The notes: a model not told the origin generated them from the letters alone. A stretch of 43,115 nt of DNA from Emiliania huxleyi CCMP1516 (GCF_000372725.1 NW_005199770.1:1416599-1459713); one strand, 5' to 3'. Shown: positions 18,126 through 28,629, counted from the first letter of the stretch. Numbers and translations are program-made.

Positions 18126-19890
18126 CGCGCACTCGCCGCTCACTCTCTCTCGCAGCAACAGTCGAGAGTCGTCACGGAGGTAAGGACTGCGTAAGGTAAA
18201 ATTTCTCCACACACACGAGGAAATCCCCGACCGCCGAAATTCCCACAATGTCTAGTCCGACGCCCGCGACATGACGCCTCCACCGGCCGGCGGCGGCCGC
18301 CGCGTCGGTCGGCGCGCGCCGACGCCGACCATCACCACCGACCGACGGCTCGCACGGCCGTGCGGTGAGCAAAAATTTGGGTCGCTGCGCGCCTGCCGGA
18401 TGCTCTGCGACGTCTGGACGCTCGCCAGAAACGCCAGGAAGCTTGCCTTCCACCCCTGGGCCCGAGGGCGAACGACAGTGGTCGGCAGCCTCTGCGACGC
18501 TCCGATCGCCTCCTCGACCTCATCGCCTGCGACGAGCCAGCATGGCTCGTCGCTCGACGGCAGCCTGCTCAGTATGCTCTCGGCTTCCCGGTGCATGCAG
18601 GGTGCCAAGTCCTCTCTGGGGGGGCGCGGGGGCCCCCGGAGGCACCGTGCGCCGTGCAGCAGTGCGGAAACGGGGCCCCGGCTCCGCTAGTCTCCGCTAG
18701 CACCGACTTCCCGATCTAACCCGGTCTAACAGAGGGCAGATTTGAAGAGATCTCGAGGAGTACATACAGATAGACCCTCCAACCATCAGGAAACTCCGAC
18801 CTGATCGGTCGTACTGACCGCCGACAGATCACTCCAGACAGCAGACAGGGGCCGACGTCTGCACGCGGCCGGCCGGGCGAGAGGCTTGTCACGATCCGAC
18901 CCTGCGACCCTGACGCTGCTGCTCTAGCTATCAGACATGCACTGCTGACTGCTGCCACAATATGCGACCGGTGCTGGCCCACTTGGCGGCCTTCCCCGGT
19001 CAGTGGTGAGGCGCAGTTCAGAGCTGTCGATGGCGCGATGCCGCACTGGTCCCACATTGGTAACACGAGACCACCACGTTTGCCGGTCCAAGAGAGAGGC
19101 ATCGGCGCTGTCCTGAGAAGGTGCATGGTCCCTCTTGACTGCCCATGCGCGCGAGGCTGTGTAGGCATAGCCTCGAGAGTGCCAGCAGCCAATCCGAGGC
19201 AGTTTGTGACGCGCATTGCGTCAGAAGCGTGCACGCAGCTGGAAGGACACCTTCCTACTGGCCGTACGATCAGGTCGTCACTGAATGCTGAATACTAAGG
19301 CCGCGAGCTATGCGGGTGATCAATTGTGCAGCATGGCACTGTCAACAGCGCCGACAGGCTGTCGCAAGGCGTGATAGCATGGCGCAAGTACGCCGAATTC
19401 CCATGAAGCGAAAAATCGCGCAAAAAATCCAGAAAAATCGGCTGCGGCGGGCCATGGGACCCCATCGCCCCCCCGCATGGATACCCTCTAGGGCCCCCGC
19501 GCCCCCCCAGAGCAAGTCCTGTGCGCAGTCTCGTGGGCTGTGTATCGCGCGCCTCAGGGGCGGCGTCGCGTGTAAACTCTTCAGGGGACAGGGGCAAGTA
19601 AGGTATGTGCCAGGTATGAACGTATCGGGGTATCTATTTCCATCTTCGGGGTAGGCAAGTAAATCCTGCTGTTGCGCCAGGTAGGCGTACGCTGGTACTA
19701 AAAGCTACCTCGTAGACGCATAGCTAGACGTATGCTGGTATGGGGAAGTTGAGACGCACATATGGCAGTATGTTGCAGCTCGTCTCAAGTACACAGGTAG
19801 CGGCGGTCGCACCTGCAAGTATGGGTACGGGGATACCACTCCTTACGTGGTCCCGCAACCCGCCCAAGTACCCAGGTATCTCGGGGGCGC
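18126..19890. other. Intergenic, no gene recognised
   Basis: About 1.8 kb. A short piece of interspersed repeat A (GGTAAGG ... TTTCTCCACACACACGAGG) lies at 18178-18222. ORFs up to 172 codons occur on both strands (for example 18716-19234 minus) but without motifs. Base composition is slightly less GC-rich around 19270-19800. Confidence 0.4.
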
Positions 19891-19892
19891 GC

Positions 19893-20056
19893 TCCAGTAT
19901 CTGCAGTATCTGCAGTATCTGCAGTATCTGCAGTATCTGCAGTATCTGCAGTATCTGCAGTATCTGCAGTATCTGCAGTATCTGCAGTATCTGCAGTATC
20001 TGCAGTATCTGCAGTATCTGCAGTATCTGCAGTATCCGCGGTATCCGCGGTATCTG
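19893..20056. repeat. 9-bp (CTGCAGTAT)n satellite
   Basis: About 17 units of CTGCAGTAT, ending in CCGCGGTAT variants. It is a multiple of 3 without stops in some frames, so the long ORFs across it (ICS, QYL and DTA repeats) are artefacts. Confidence 0.95.
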
Positions 20057-20478
20057 GGTTGTCTGTGGCAACAGGTGGGTGGGGTGTGGCGGCACCACCC
20101 TCGCAGCGAGGCTCAGCAACAGCATGGCACTCGCGTCCACTTGCCTCACCCTCGGCAGTGCCGCGGCGAGAGGGTCGGCGAGAGGGGGACCCTCCTGGTT
20201 TTGCACGGACAATCGCTTGGCTCTTTGCCCCTACCAGGGCATATGCTGCACTCCAGTAAGAGTCAAGTGAGGAGCACCCAGCCTGACAGTCGGCGGTTTG
20301 GATGGATCGCACATGAAGGCAGGAGAGCCCGCAACACATCTATCTACCCGCTTCCGCCGTCAAGTTTTGCGTCGCTGCTGGCCAATGCTCTGGCAGTGAA
20401 TATTCTGCTTTTGCAAACGCCGAAACCGCCGAAAGTGCCCGCCGCTTTTGAGTCCCCTCCCTCGATAGCCTTCGCACG

Positions 20479-21786
20479 ATGGGCTGCTTCTCCTCGAAGC
20501 CCCGACCGAACACGAAGCCCCTGACCTACGAGGAGAAGCTGGGGATGTGGCGCTATCTCGGCGGCGACGCCCTGGAGCCGGTCCTCGCGAGCGGCGCCGT
20601 CGCCTTCCTCGACGCGCGGTGGATCATCAGCCACGCCGAGGCGGGCGGCGTCCTCAAGCACCGCCAGGACCTGCCTGAAGAGGCCTTCCTCTCCCTCGCC
20701 GACCTCATCGAGGCGACCAACACGTATCTTGACCTCCCCGTCGCCGCGCTCTCCTACCCGTGGCTGACCAAGGACCACCCCGACCCGCGCGGAGCCAACC
20801 TCGCCCGCGTCGCAAGGGCGCTCAAGGCCCTGCTCACCGATCCCAGGATCACGCGGCTCGGCGTCTTTTGGGACTTCGGCTCGCTCCACCAGCACCCCGA
20901 CCCCGCCAACGGCGTTGTGCGCACCGTGGAGCAGAACGCGCTCTTCAAGCAGGGGCTGGGCTGCCTCGGCACGCTCTACTCCCACCCGTACACGTGGGTG
21001 CTGCGGCTGACCTCCTTCCCGGACGGCCACGAGACGGAGGACCAGGCCGAGGGCACCAACGTGGCCAAGTACTTTGACCGCGGCTGGTGCGCCACCGAGA
21101 ACGCCTGGGCGAGCCTGACCAAGCTTGGCAGCCTCTCCCTCGACCTCGGCAAGATGCGCGACGGCAAGGAGTACAGCTTCTATAGCCTCACCGACGACTG
21201 CACCCAGGACGGCGGCCGTCGCCCTCCGCTGCTGCCGTCTGCGTTCGCGGCGGAGCTGGAGACGAAGAGCTTCACCAACGGCAAGGACGACAAGCCGCTC
21301 GTGAAGCAGCTGTACGAGGCCGCCTTCAAGGAGCAGTTTGGCAAGGCGACCGAGCTGGACTACGAGCACCTCGGCTGGGGCGACGCGGAGGCGGCGCAGC
21401 TGGCGCAGATCCTCGCGAGCGGGGCAACGCCGCGGCTCGAGGAGCTCAATCTCCACCGCAACAAGGTTGGCGACGAGGGCTGCAAGGCGCTGGCCGCCGT
21501 CCTCGGCAAGGAGGGGGCAGCGCCGCGGCTCAAGGAGCTCGATCTCTTCTTCAACAAGATTGGTGACGAGGGTTTCAAGGCGCTGGCCGCCGCCCTCAAG
21601 GAGGGGGCCGCCCCGAGCTTGAAGGCGCGCGAGAAGCCACCCTCGCCACATGCCCCTCCCCCGCCCAATGCTCGTCGCGCCTCCCCTCGCGTGCAGACGC
21701 TCGGCGTGGACAGCAAGCAGCCTGAGCTGGTGGCCGCATGCGAGGAGCGCGGCATCGAGCTGAAGCGACGTCCACAACTTATCTGA
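20479..21786 (+). CDS. Probable myristoylated protein with conserved algal domain and leucine-rich repeats
   Basis: The N-terminus MGCFSSKP fits N-myristoylation at Gly2 with palmitoylation at Cys3, so the protein probably sits on membranes. Residues of about 40-230 form a domain with ALSYPWLTKDHPDPRG (91-105), FWDFGSLHQ (130-138) and FDRGWCATENAW (199-210). I have the impression that this domain is common in microalgae but can give it no name or function. Residues of about 300-376 are RNI-type leucine-rich repeats (RLEELNLHRNKVGDEGCKAL, RLKELDLFFNKIGDEG). A GC-AG intron of 72 nt (21625-21696) probably lies near the end: removing it joins APSLK to TLGVDSKQPELVAAC, a better LRR end than the Pro-rich read-through. 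It is in frame and stop-free, so the ORF is open either way. Confidence 0.75.
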   Translation: MGCFSSKPRPNTKPLTYEEKLGMWRYLGGDALEPVLASGAVAFLDARWIISHAEAGGVLKHRQDLPEEAFLSLADLIEATNTYLDLPVAALSYPWLTKDHPDPRGANLARVARALKALLTDPRITRLGVFWDFGSLHQHPDPANGVVRTVEQNALFKQGLGCLGTLYSHPYTWVLRLTSFPDGHETEDQAEGTNVAKYFDRGWCATENAWASLTKLGSLSLDLGKMRDGKEYSFYSLTDDCTQDGGRRPPLLPSAFAAELETKSFTNGKDDKPLVKQLYEAAFKEQFGKATELDYEHLGWGDAEAAQLAQILASGATPRLEELNLHRNKVGDEGCKALAAVLGKEGAAPRLKELDLFFNKIGDEGFKALAAALKEGAAPSLKAREKPPSPHAPPPPNARRASPRVQTLGVDSKQPELVAACEERGIELKRRPQLI

Positions 21787-22146
21787 GGACTGAGCCTTTC
21801 CAGCCCCGGCCAGGCGGCAAGGGTGCGGGCCGCGTCGGGACCGCCGCGCGAGCATGGCAGACAGGCGGTGGGTGGGACTATATATAGCGGGATATGGGGT
21901 TCGGGCGCAGCCGCAGCCGCAGGCGGGCAGCGCGTGGAGGTGATAGCTGATAGGCGGCCCGCAATACACACCACCAGCCGAGGTGCAAAAACCTATAAAG
22001 ATTCGGTGGCGCCCCCCCCCCCCCCCCACCACCACACACTCATCAAGATAAGCCGGTCATTGCAGCGCCAGCCGCCACAAAGTCTCGCACTCCCGGCTTC
22101 GACCGGCCCCCGCAAAATGCCGCGGCAGCCCCACCCATCGACGCAC

Positions 22147-22523
22147 CCCAGCAGCGACGCACCTCAGATCCTCAGTACCAGTCGAGGTTCCAGCGACCCT
22201 CAGTGCCAGCGGCACTTGGTGGCAGCGACCTCAGTATCAGCGGCCTCACAGTAGCGGCGGCCTTGATGCGGAGCGACTTCAGTACCAGCCGTGCTCGCGC
22301 ACCATGCGGTTGAACGCCTCCCTCGCCTCAGCCTCGGAGTAGTCGTCGCGCCTGCCGATTAATAACTAATGATGAGTTATTGCGACATATCTCGGTCTCT
22401 CGGCGTCATCTCTCTCTGTCTCGCCTGCTCGGGTCGATGCGGGCGCCGCCCGCGAGCATGTTCGTGCGGATGCCGAGGAGCACCTGAGATATGGGGAGAT
22501 ATGGGGAGATGTGGGGAGATACG
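22147..22523. repeat. Near-identical copy of 16252-16626
   Basis: See 16252-16626. This copy continues upstream (to higher coordinates) into further minus-strand sequence, so it is more likely to be the native locus. Confidence 0.85.
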
Positions 22524-22610
22524 TGGGGAGCATGTTCGTGCGGATGCCGAGGAGCACCTGAGAGGAGTCCCAAGCCCAATGGCATGGCCAACGCCTCCCC
22601 GGCGCCTCTG
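22279..22610 (-). CDS. 3' exons of an unrecognised gene
   Basis: Minus-strand exons: an upstream one ending at 22558 (HWAWDSSQ), 22483-22425 (VLLGIRTNMLAGGARIDPS) and 22351-22279 (RDDYSEAEAREAF ... REHGWY, stop TGA). Introns 22484-22557 (GT-AG, 74 nt) and 22352-22424 (GC-AG, 73 nt) keep the frame. The first has a perfect 30-nt direct repeat at its two 5' borders. Upstream exons could not be placed and the family is not recognised. Confidence 0.5.
22484..22557 (-). other. Direct-repeat GT-AG intron (74 nt) with perfect 30-nt repeat
   Basis: On the minus strand the intron starts GTGCTCCTCGGCATCCGCAC, identical over 30 nt to the next exon start at 22483. The rest is ATCTCCCCAT satellite ending CTCAG. 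Confidence 0.75.
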
Positions 22611-22626
22611 TGGGTGCGGCGGGGGA

Positions 22627-22704
22627 AGATCTCCCCATATCTCCCCATATCTCCCCATATCTCCCCATATCTCCCCATATCTCCCCATATCTCCCCATAT
22701 CTCC
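22627..22704. repeat. 10-bp (ATATCTCCCC)n satellite
   Basis: About eight units; the same satellite as in 16699-16731. Confidence 0.95.
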
Positions 22705-22817
22705 CTCTGCGGAGGAGCTCACCATCGCCTCTCCCCGTCGCCAATCTCGCCGACGCCGCTCGCCGCTCGCCGCCGCCCTGCCCTGCCCCGCCCAGCCCTC
22801 GCACAAACAAACCAACA

Positions 22818-22872
22818 CACACACACACATACACACACACACACACATACAGACACACATACAGACACACAA
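22818..22872. repeat. (AC)n microsatellite with ATAC interruptions
   Basis: Imperfect CA repeat. Confidence 0.95.
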
Positions 22873-23009
22873 AACACACCCTGCCCCAACCTCGAGCGCC
22901 CCGCGCCTCCCGCCTCACGCCCTGCGCCTCACGCCGCGCGTCCCACGCACGCCCCGCGCCCCGCGCCCCCTCACCTCGCGCCTCACGCCTCCCTCCCCAC
23001 CCTCTCAGG

Positions 23010-23221
23010 TATTTCTCCTCCCTGCTGCTCGCCGACTCCTCCTTCCCCCGCATGTTCGACGACTACCCGTCCTTCAGCGACTCCTCCCCCCTTGGCGCCA
23101 ACGTCTACTACCGGGGGACCGTCGCCCTCGGGCGTACGGGCTTGATCCCAGCGGCACACGTCTACAACCCGGCGAGAGGGGGACTCACGGGGAAGAGACC
23201 GAACGGCCGGCCGGATTACTA
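23010..23221 (+). CDS. Candidate terminal exon, unrecognised
   Basis: After a pyrimidine tract and CTCTCAG the plus strand reads YFSSLLLADSSFPRMFDDYP, then NVYYRGTVALGRTGLIPAAH and a TAG at 23219-23221. The composition is protein-like and unlike flanking GC noise, so I think it is a real exon. I could not find its partner exons with confidence; PVANLADAARR at about 22735-22765 is one option. The end (LTGKRPNGRPDY) overlaps a 52-bp tandem repeat. Confidence 0.35.
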
Positions 23222-23290
23222 GGACGCCGAGGCCCCGCACGGGGAAGAGTCCGAACGCCCGGCCGGGCAACTAGGTCATTGAGGCCCCGC
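23187..23290. repeat. Two 52-bp tandem units
   Basis: ACGGGGAAGAG(A/T)CCGAACG ... GAGGCCCCGC at 23187-23238 and 23239-23290. Sequence to 23750 holds no recognised gene. Confidence 0.75.
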
Positions 23291-23769
23291 CCCTCTCCCG
23301 GAAGACGCGCGCCGGCCCGGGTGACTCGCTTGCGAGGTAGATCCCGTTCCAGCCAGAGGCCGCGTGACCACCACAGGGACTGTCTGGCGCGGGAGGGGAG
23401 ATCTAAGCCGAACTCGCCGGGCACGCCGGCGAGGTGACGGTAGATCACCTCTTGAGGATCACCTCCGCCAGACGATCTCTCCCGACGGGGACTGGTCTTA
23501 GGCCATTCCAACGGCCAGGCCGCTCGCTTTTGGCTAGACGAGCGGTCTACCCCCAACGGGGCGGTCCGACAGCGCGTGGATCCGGCCCGCCGCCCCGGCG
23601 GGTTACGGTTTAGCGCGCCGACAGACCGCCCTCTCCACCACCCTCGCCCAGGGATTTACAACGCTGTCTCAAGGTCCGACCTGTGGGCTCTGCCTGCGCT
23701 CGGCACCGGGCACCGCCTCGGTATACAAAATGCGCCTGCGGGCGGACCCTTACAGATCACAGATCACAG

Positions 23770-23876
23770 ATCACAGATCACACACACAAAGTGGTGGGGC
23801 ACAAGGGGGGGCGCGACCCTCGCATCTCCACACCCGGACACGGGCAGCGGGAGCCCCACGGGGCACATATTCTAAC
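23770..23876 (+). repeat. Interspersed repeat A, partial copy
   Basis: CACACACACAAAGTGGTGGG, CCCTCGCATCTCCACACCCG and GGACACGGGCAG, as in the copies at 23877, 30945 and 33583. Confidence 0.85.
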
Positions 23877-24220
23877 GTAAGGTAAGGTAAGGTAAGGTCA
23901 ACGTCTCCACACACACAAGGGGTGGTGGGGCAAGGCCAAGGGGGGGGCGACCCTCGCATCTCCACGCCCGGACACGGGCAGGACGTGGCAGGAGCCCCAC
24001 GGCATTCAAAGTGCAAGCACCGGCCCGGTGCCGTACCCGTGGGTGAGGCTGAGCAACCTGCACCCCACTCCCTCCCTCCCAGACACAACCCGCACACAAC
24101 CCCCACAGCGTGGACGTCTACGTGTTCAGAAACACCAAGCAGCGAGGCGAGGGTGAAGGGGTAAGGGGCTGTGTGGGGCAGAATCTACATCTGACTACTC
24201 CATCTAGCCTGGGGGGATTC
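23877..24220 (+). repeat. Interspersed repeat A, long copy
   Basis: Starts with four TAAGG units, then CGTCTCCACACACACAAGG and CACGGCATTCAAAGTGCAAG, and contains CTACGTGTTCAGAAACACCA near 24117. It matches 33583-33890 over about 300 bp with small indels. Confidence 0.9.
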
Positions 24221-24340
24221 GCGCTCAAACCTCAAAGGGTATTGTGCGCCCTCACCTTCACCTCCGGCACGGAAAGGAGAGAGGGGAACCGCCCGATGTC
24301 TGCGGAGAGCTATTGAATAAATGAGGATACAAGAAGAGTG

Positions 24341-26161
24341 TCACCCCCGCCCACAAAACGGCGGCAGCATCGGAGCTCTCGGCTCGGCTTGCCCTTGCGT
24401 GTTCGCGCCCCAGCCGCGGCACTGATGGTCGCGCTCCTGTTCTCGCACGCACACGAGCCCCTTGCGCGCCTCACCCCCGAGCATGCGGCCAACCACTCGG
24501 CAGTGCACCGCCCACGAGGGATGATCTCGCCCGCGCGCGAGCAGGTCGGAGTCCTCCCCGGGATCGGAGGCCAGCTCAAACAGGGCCGACGCGACGAGGC
24601 GCCCGCCGCGAGAGTCGCCCAGTAGCTTCCAGCGCGCTGCCGACGGGCCGCTGCCCTCGTCCAAGTAGCTCGCCCAGTGGCTCGTCGCCCAGCGAGCCCC
24701 GTGTGAGGTGTTCCCGGCTGGGTGCTCCTGGCTGGTGTTCCTGGCTGGGTGAGCCCTGGCTGCGTTCCATACCAAGTGCTCGGTGCGGCGAGTCGCGCCG
24801 CGTGCACGCGGCGCGAGCAGCCGCTGCTTGAAGCTGACGCTGTCGACAGCCTGCCCGATCGCCGGCGGCGGCGCGCCCACGAGATCGAGCAGCGTCGCGT
24901 ACAGATCCACCAGTCCCACGAGGTCGGAGGAGGCGGCTCCCGCGCCCACGCCGCCAGCCGGCCAGGACAGCAGCAAGGGAACCCGATGACCGCCCTCAAA
25001 AATGCTGCCCTTAAAGCCGCGAAGGCCGCCGCTGCTGTCGGTGCACGCTGGCGCTGCGCTGCTCGAGCCGGGCCCTGCGGTCCAGGCGCCGTTGGCGAGG
25101 GCTTTAGCTGAGCCCGGCTTGCATGGCAGGCCGCCGTTGTCGCTGGTGAAGACGATGATCGTTTGGTTGAGCTCGTTGCCGGAGCGCAGCGCAGAGAGCA
25201 GCACACCGACCAGCGCGTCGAGCTCGGTCAGCATGCCTTCAAACGGCGTGAGCGTCTTGACGCTCTCCGCGTACGGCGGCTGCCCAGCCGCGGCGTAGCC
25301 AAAGAACTCGTTGGGCGGCGTGTGCGGTATGTGCACGGCCGCAGTGGCGAGGAGGGCGAAGAACGGCGGCGGAAAAGCAGCGGCCCGCCGCTCACGCAAG
25401 AAGCCGAACATCTCCGTCGCAATCTCGACGTCGACCATGTGGCTCTTCCAATCTGTGGTCCCGTCGTGCAGCTCGCCATTGCTGCCGTCGCAGAGGCTCG
25501 CCGCCCTGCCGCCACCCCGCACCAGCGTGCCATTCACCAGCGCATTCCTGGACCTGCCGCCTTCAAACACGCCAGTCACGGACACGCCGTCGTCAAAGGC
25601 GCTGATCGAGGCCCCCCAGCAGCGTGTAGAGAAATTTCGGGGTGAGAGCTCGCCGCCGCGGAAAAAGGCAAAGGGCATTCCCTGGTGGCCGCTCACCAGC
25701 GTGAGCGAGCGCTTGAAGCCCCACTCGGCAGGTCCGTCGCCGAGTCTTTGCGAGCCCCTCAGCAGCCGATTCACGTCCCTGAGAGAATGCGACTTGCCTT
25801 GCTCCATGAACCCGCCGATCCCTGTCTTGCCGAGCATGATCGTATCGTACCCGGCGTCGCCAAAGGCTGCCGCAATAGAGCGCTGCCCCGGACGGAATTG
25901 GGAGCCCGCCGGAGACAGATACCACATCCCGCCCGGCTCCTTGCCGCGGTAGACGTACGAGCCGGAGAGCAGCTCGTATCGCGACGGCGCACATGTCCGA
26001 TGACCGTGCGCGTGCGTGAATCGCATGCCCATGCCGGCGAGCGACGAGATTGCCGGCGTGGCGACTTGAGCGCCGGGAGTGTAGGCAGATATGTCCCCGA
26101 TGCCGACGTCGTCAGCAAGGATAATTAGGACATTGGGACGAGGAGTCGAGAGTGAGGTCAT
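24341..26161 (-). CDS. Sulfatase (formylglycine-dependent)
   Basis: Uninterrupted 606-codon ORF with no intron needed. Residues 7-21 (PRPNVLIILADDVGI) carry the metal-binding Asp pair D17-D18. C57 in CAPSRYELLSG is the Cys-X-Pro-Ser-Arg signature whose Cys is oxidised to formylglycine. MLGKTG (K112), HIPHTP (277-282), the metal-binding TSDNGG (341-344) and GFKGSIFEGG (K384) complete the usual active-site set. The enzyme hydrolyses sulfate esters, in algae often of sulfated polysaccharides or extracellular matrix; substrate unknown. No signal peptide is visible at this start. The C-terminal 60 residues are not family-like. An imperfect internal repeat (NTSQEHPAGNTS) lies near residue 485. Together with the sulfotransferase at 726-1924 it suggests sulfated glycan metabolism, though the genes are 22 kb apart. 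Confidence 0.92.
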   Translation of the reverse strand: MTSLSTPRPNVLIILADDVGIGDISAYTPGAQVATPAISSLAGMGMRFTHAHGHRTCAPSRYELLSGSYVYRGKEPGGMWYLSPAGSQFRPGQRSIAAAFGDAGYDTIMLGKTGIGGFMEQGKSHSLRDVNRLLRGSQRLGDGPAEWGFKRSLTLVSGHQGMPFAFFRGGELSPRNFSTRCWGASISAFDDGVSVTGVFEGGRSRNALVNGTLVRGGGRAASLCDGSNGELHDGTTDWKSHMVDVEIATEMFGFLRERRAAAFPPPFFALLATAAVHIPHTPPNEFFGYAAAGQPPYAESVKTLTPFEGMLTELDALVGVLLSALRSGNELNQTIIVFTSDNGGLPCKPGSAKALANGAWTAGPGSSSAAPACTDSSGGLRGFKGSIFEGGHRVPLLLSWPAGGVGAGAASSDLVGLVDLYATLLDLVGAPPPAIGQAVDSVSFKQRLLAPRARGATRRTEHLVWNAARAHPARNTSQEHPAGNTSHGARWATSHWASYLDEGSGPSAARWKLLGDSRGGRLVASALFELASDPGEDSDLLARGRDHPSWAVHCRVVGRMLGGEARKGLVCVREQERDHQCRGWGANTQGQAEPRAPMLPPFCGRG

Positions 26162-26169
26162 GGCCCGGG

Positions 26170-26750
26170 TGTCATGGCCGGGTGGCCAGTGTGCTCGTCG
26201 ATCTCACACTGCCCTGATTGGGAGGCTCGGATCAGGGCTTCGACAATTTCTTTTCCCTAGGGCTTTTTGCAAGTCGCACGTCCCCCACGGACACGCTCAC
26301 AGCTAGAAACAACTTACGCGCGCGAACAGACGCAACCTATGGTGCAATACACGCCGCTGGTTGGGGAGGACGCGCCGGCCGCTCGATGCTGCCGGGCCCC
26401 TGGCGGCCCGCCACGTAGGTGCGACGTGCCCGCCGAAACATCGATTCAAACGACGTTCACAGCGCGCTCTTCGGCTCGCTCCGCTCGCCGGTGAGTTGGT
26501 TGGTTGCTGGCAGCACCCCAGCACTGCGGGGTCCTGAGAGCTGTTGGTTGCCGCTCGATTCACAGCCTTGTTATGAGAAGAAAATACGTCCTATGGCGCT
26601 GTGCGCTGGTCTGTGAGAGGTTGAGGTGCGAGCCCTGGAGGCCCTTTCACAGCACAGTCAGTGCGAAACTAGGGTTGCAACCTGGTAATAAGACGGCTCG
26701 CTGTCGCCGCCGCCACCACCGCCGCGTCGAAAAAGAAAAAATCCGCGCCT
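26170..26750. other. Intergenic, upstream of the sulfatase
   Basis: No motif-bearing ORF. The sulfatase promoter should be here; no TATA-like element was convincing. Confidence 0.4.
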
Positions 26751-26753
26751 CCC

Positions 26754-27290
26754 TTGGAGCACTTGGAGTGCGGGCAGTAACCTCACGCCCAGGACCGGAG
26801 AGCTGAGAAGCGCACACCCAGTTGGCCGGACGCTCGGCATCGGGTTACGGGCTAGAGAGCCCTAGCCCCGGGGGTGCGCGTTCGCAGGGCCATAACACGG
26901 TTCTCCGAGGGTTGGCTCTGCGCTCCGGGTTTCCCCTAGCAGCGGAACGCCCCCTCTACTCGGAGCTAGTACTTGGAGCACTTGGAGTGCAGTCGGTAAC
27001 CTCACATCCAGGGCCGAGGAGCTAAGAAGCGCACCCAGCGGGCCGGATGATCGGTGTCGGGTTGTGGGCAAGAGTTTCCTAGCCCCGGGGGTGCGCGTTC
27101 GCAGGGAAAGGGCCTTAAAGTAAACACGGGTCTCCGAGGGTTGGCTCCGCGCTCCGGGTTTCCCCTAGCAGCAGACCGCCCCCTCTTCCTCGACCGTGGG
27201 TGGGTGCGCGGTCGCAGGGCCATAACACGGGTCTCCGAGGGATAGCTCCGCGCTCCGGGTTTCCCTCAGCATCGAACGAGCCGAAGCAAG
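26754..27290 (+). repeat. Repeat B, tandem array of two and a half units
   Basis: Units of about 217 bp begin TTGGAGCACTTGGAGTGC (26755 and 26972), contain AGCCCCGGGGGTGCGCGTTC and GCTCCGGGTTTCCCCTAGCA, and end CCCTCTACTCGGAGCTAGT. A third, truncated unit runs 27204-27275. Reverse-complement copies lie upstream of both full ankyrin genes. Confidence 0.9.
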
Positions 27291-28627
27291 GCACGAGGGC
27301 GACGCACTTCGTACGCTACGAGGAGATACAACTAGGCAAGGCAGCTGCGCAGGTGATGGTCCTGTTTGCAGAGAGAGGAGTCAAGGAAGGCCAAGAAATC
27401 ACATGGTCATATGGGGACTCATACAGGAGCCACCGCAAGGAGATGGGATACAAGGCGGGGACGAAGGCGGATCCGAACGCAATAACACCCCAGCAAGCTC
27501 GGACGGCATTTGCGAGATACTGCAAAAAGATAGACGTGACGAAGGAGGAGCTAGCGTGGAACTTTGGATGCATACCGGCAAGCCAAAGTAACGAGCAGGA
27601 GGCTGTCCTGGTGCGAGAGCTAATCCTGAGCAACAATAAGCGACTGTACCACGGAGCACAGAGCGCAGCAGACGGGACGGCGGCGACGGCGGACATGGCA
27701 GAGACGAGTGTGAGACAAAGGGCGGCGGGGATGGAGGGCGGGAGCGACGGGGATGGTGACGGTGACGGTGGCGAGGGAGAGGAAGGGGGTCCATTAACAC
27801 CAGACAGCGAGAGGGGCAGGGAGGAAAGGGGGAGAGAGGAACTAACGGCGATGCCACCAGCAGCAGGGGACACGATGAACAGGTAGACAACGGCCAAGGC
27901 GATGGCGAGGACGAGGAGACACGGGACGATGGCAGGCGAGACGAGGAGGACGCAGGCGAGGGAAGAGGCAGCGCCACAGTCGACGGAGGCGACAACGATG
28001 GAGAAGGGGAGGGAACGACAACGCGCACAGAGGATGAGGATATAAACTGGGACGACGCAGCGGAGGGGATAGACGAGGGAATCGAGGGACCGGAGGGCTT
28101 TCGCGACAGCGACGATGACGACGAAGGCAGGGGAGGAGACGGAGGGGCGACACGCAGGAGGAGCGAAATCGCGAACGGCCCGAGCAGAGAGGGCGACGGC
28201 GGAGCACGAGGGGGCAACGGTAACGCTACCAATGACGCGAACCGAGGCACGGGCGACGGCGGGGACGGGGAGGGCGACAGCGACGTCGAGGTTGACGCAA
28301 CGGTATCGAGAGCGCCACCCAAAAGGAGGCGGACAGCCATGGAGGTCACCGAATGGAGGGCAAACGGCACGATACGAAAAGGCAGGGCGAGGCGGATGGA
28401 GAAAGAAGTGCCGAGGAGGCCATGGTGGAGGGGAGGGACGGGAGGACGAAAGAAGGGCGAGGAGGACGAGCGGCCCGCACAGGCCGCGAGCAGACAGCGC
28501 CTGCTGGCCATTTCGAGACATTCGCAAAGAACGCTAGCTACATGGGAGGGCTTCGTGAAGGATGGACTGAAAAACATTCGAACAAAGAAGAGGCGACGGG
28601 AGGAACCGGCAGAGGATGCAGTGACGT

Positions 28628-28629
<2 letters not shown>
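27282..28629 (+). pseudogene. SET-domain remnant followed by acidic/basic tail, one frame change
   Basis: The first ORF (to 27886) reads THFVRYEEIQLG, VMVLFAERGVKEGQEITWSY and GDSYRSHRKEMGYKAG, which fits the C-terminal half of a SET methyltransferase domain (ITWSYGDSY corresponds to the usual D/N-Y-G end). The N-terminal half with the NHS motif is missing; the ORF begins abruptly at the end of repeat B. A second frame, open across 27842-28629, gives an acidic stretch (EDEDINWDDAAEGIDEG), a nuclear-signal-like PPKRRRTAME and the helical LLAISRHSQRTLATWEGF, ending just before an AC microsatellite. The two frames overlap for over 100 bp, so one indel would join them. It may be part of a transposable element. 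Confidence 0.5.

Noticed and set aside
19740..20524. ORFs with ICS, QYL or DTA repeats
   Set aside because: Products of the 9-bp satellite, which is open in several frames; no flanking coding signal.
20344..22035. 563-codon minus-strand ORF
   Set aside because: Antisense of the LRR gene at 20479-21786. Its GC-driven openness has no motif support.
23877..23899. (TAAGG)n as an internal telomere repeat
   Set aside because: Only 3-5 units, always at the same end of repeat A; better explained as part of that repeat.
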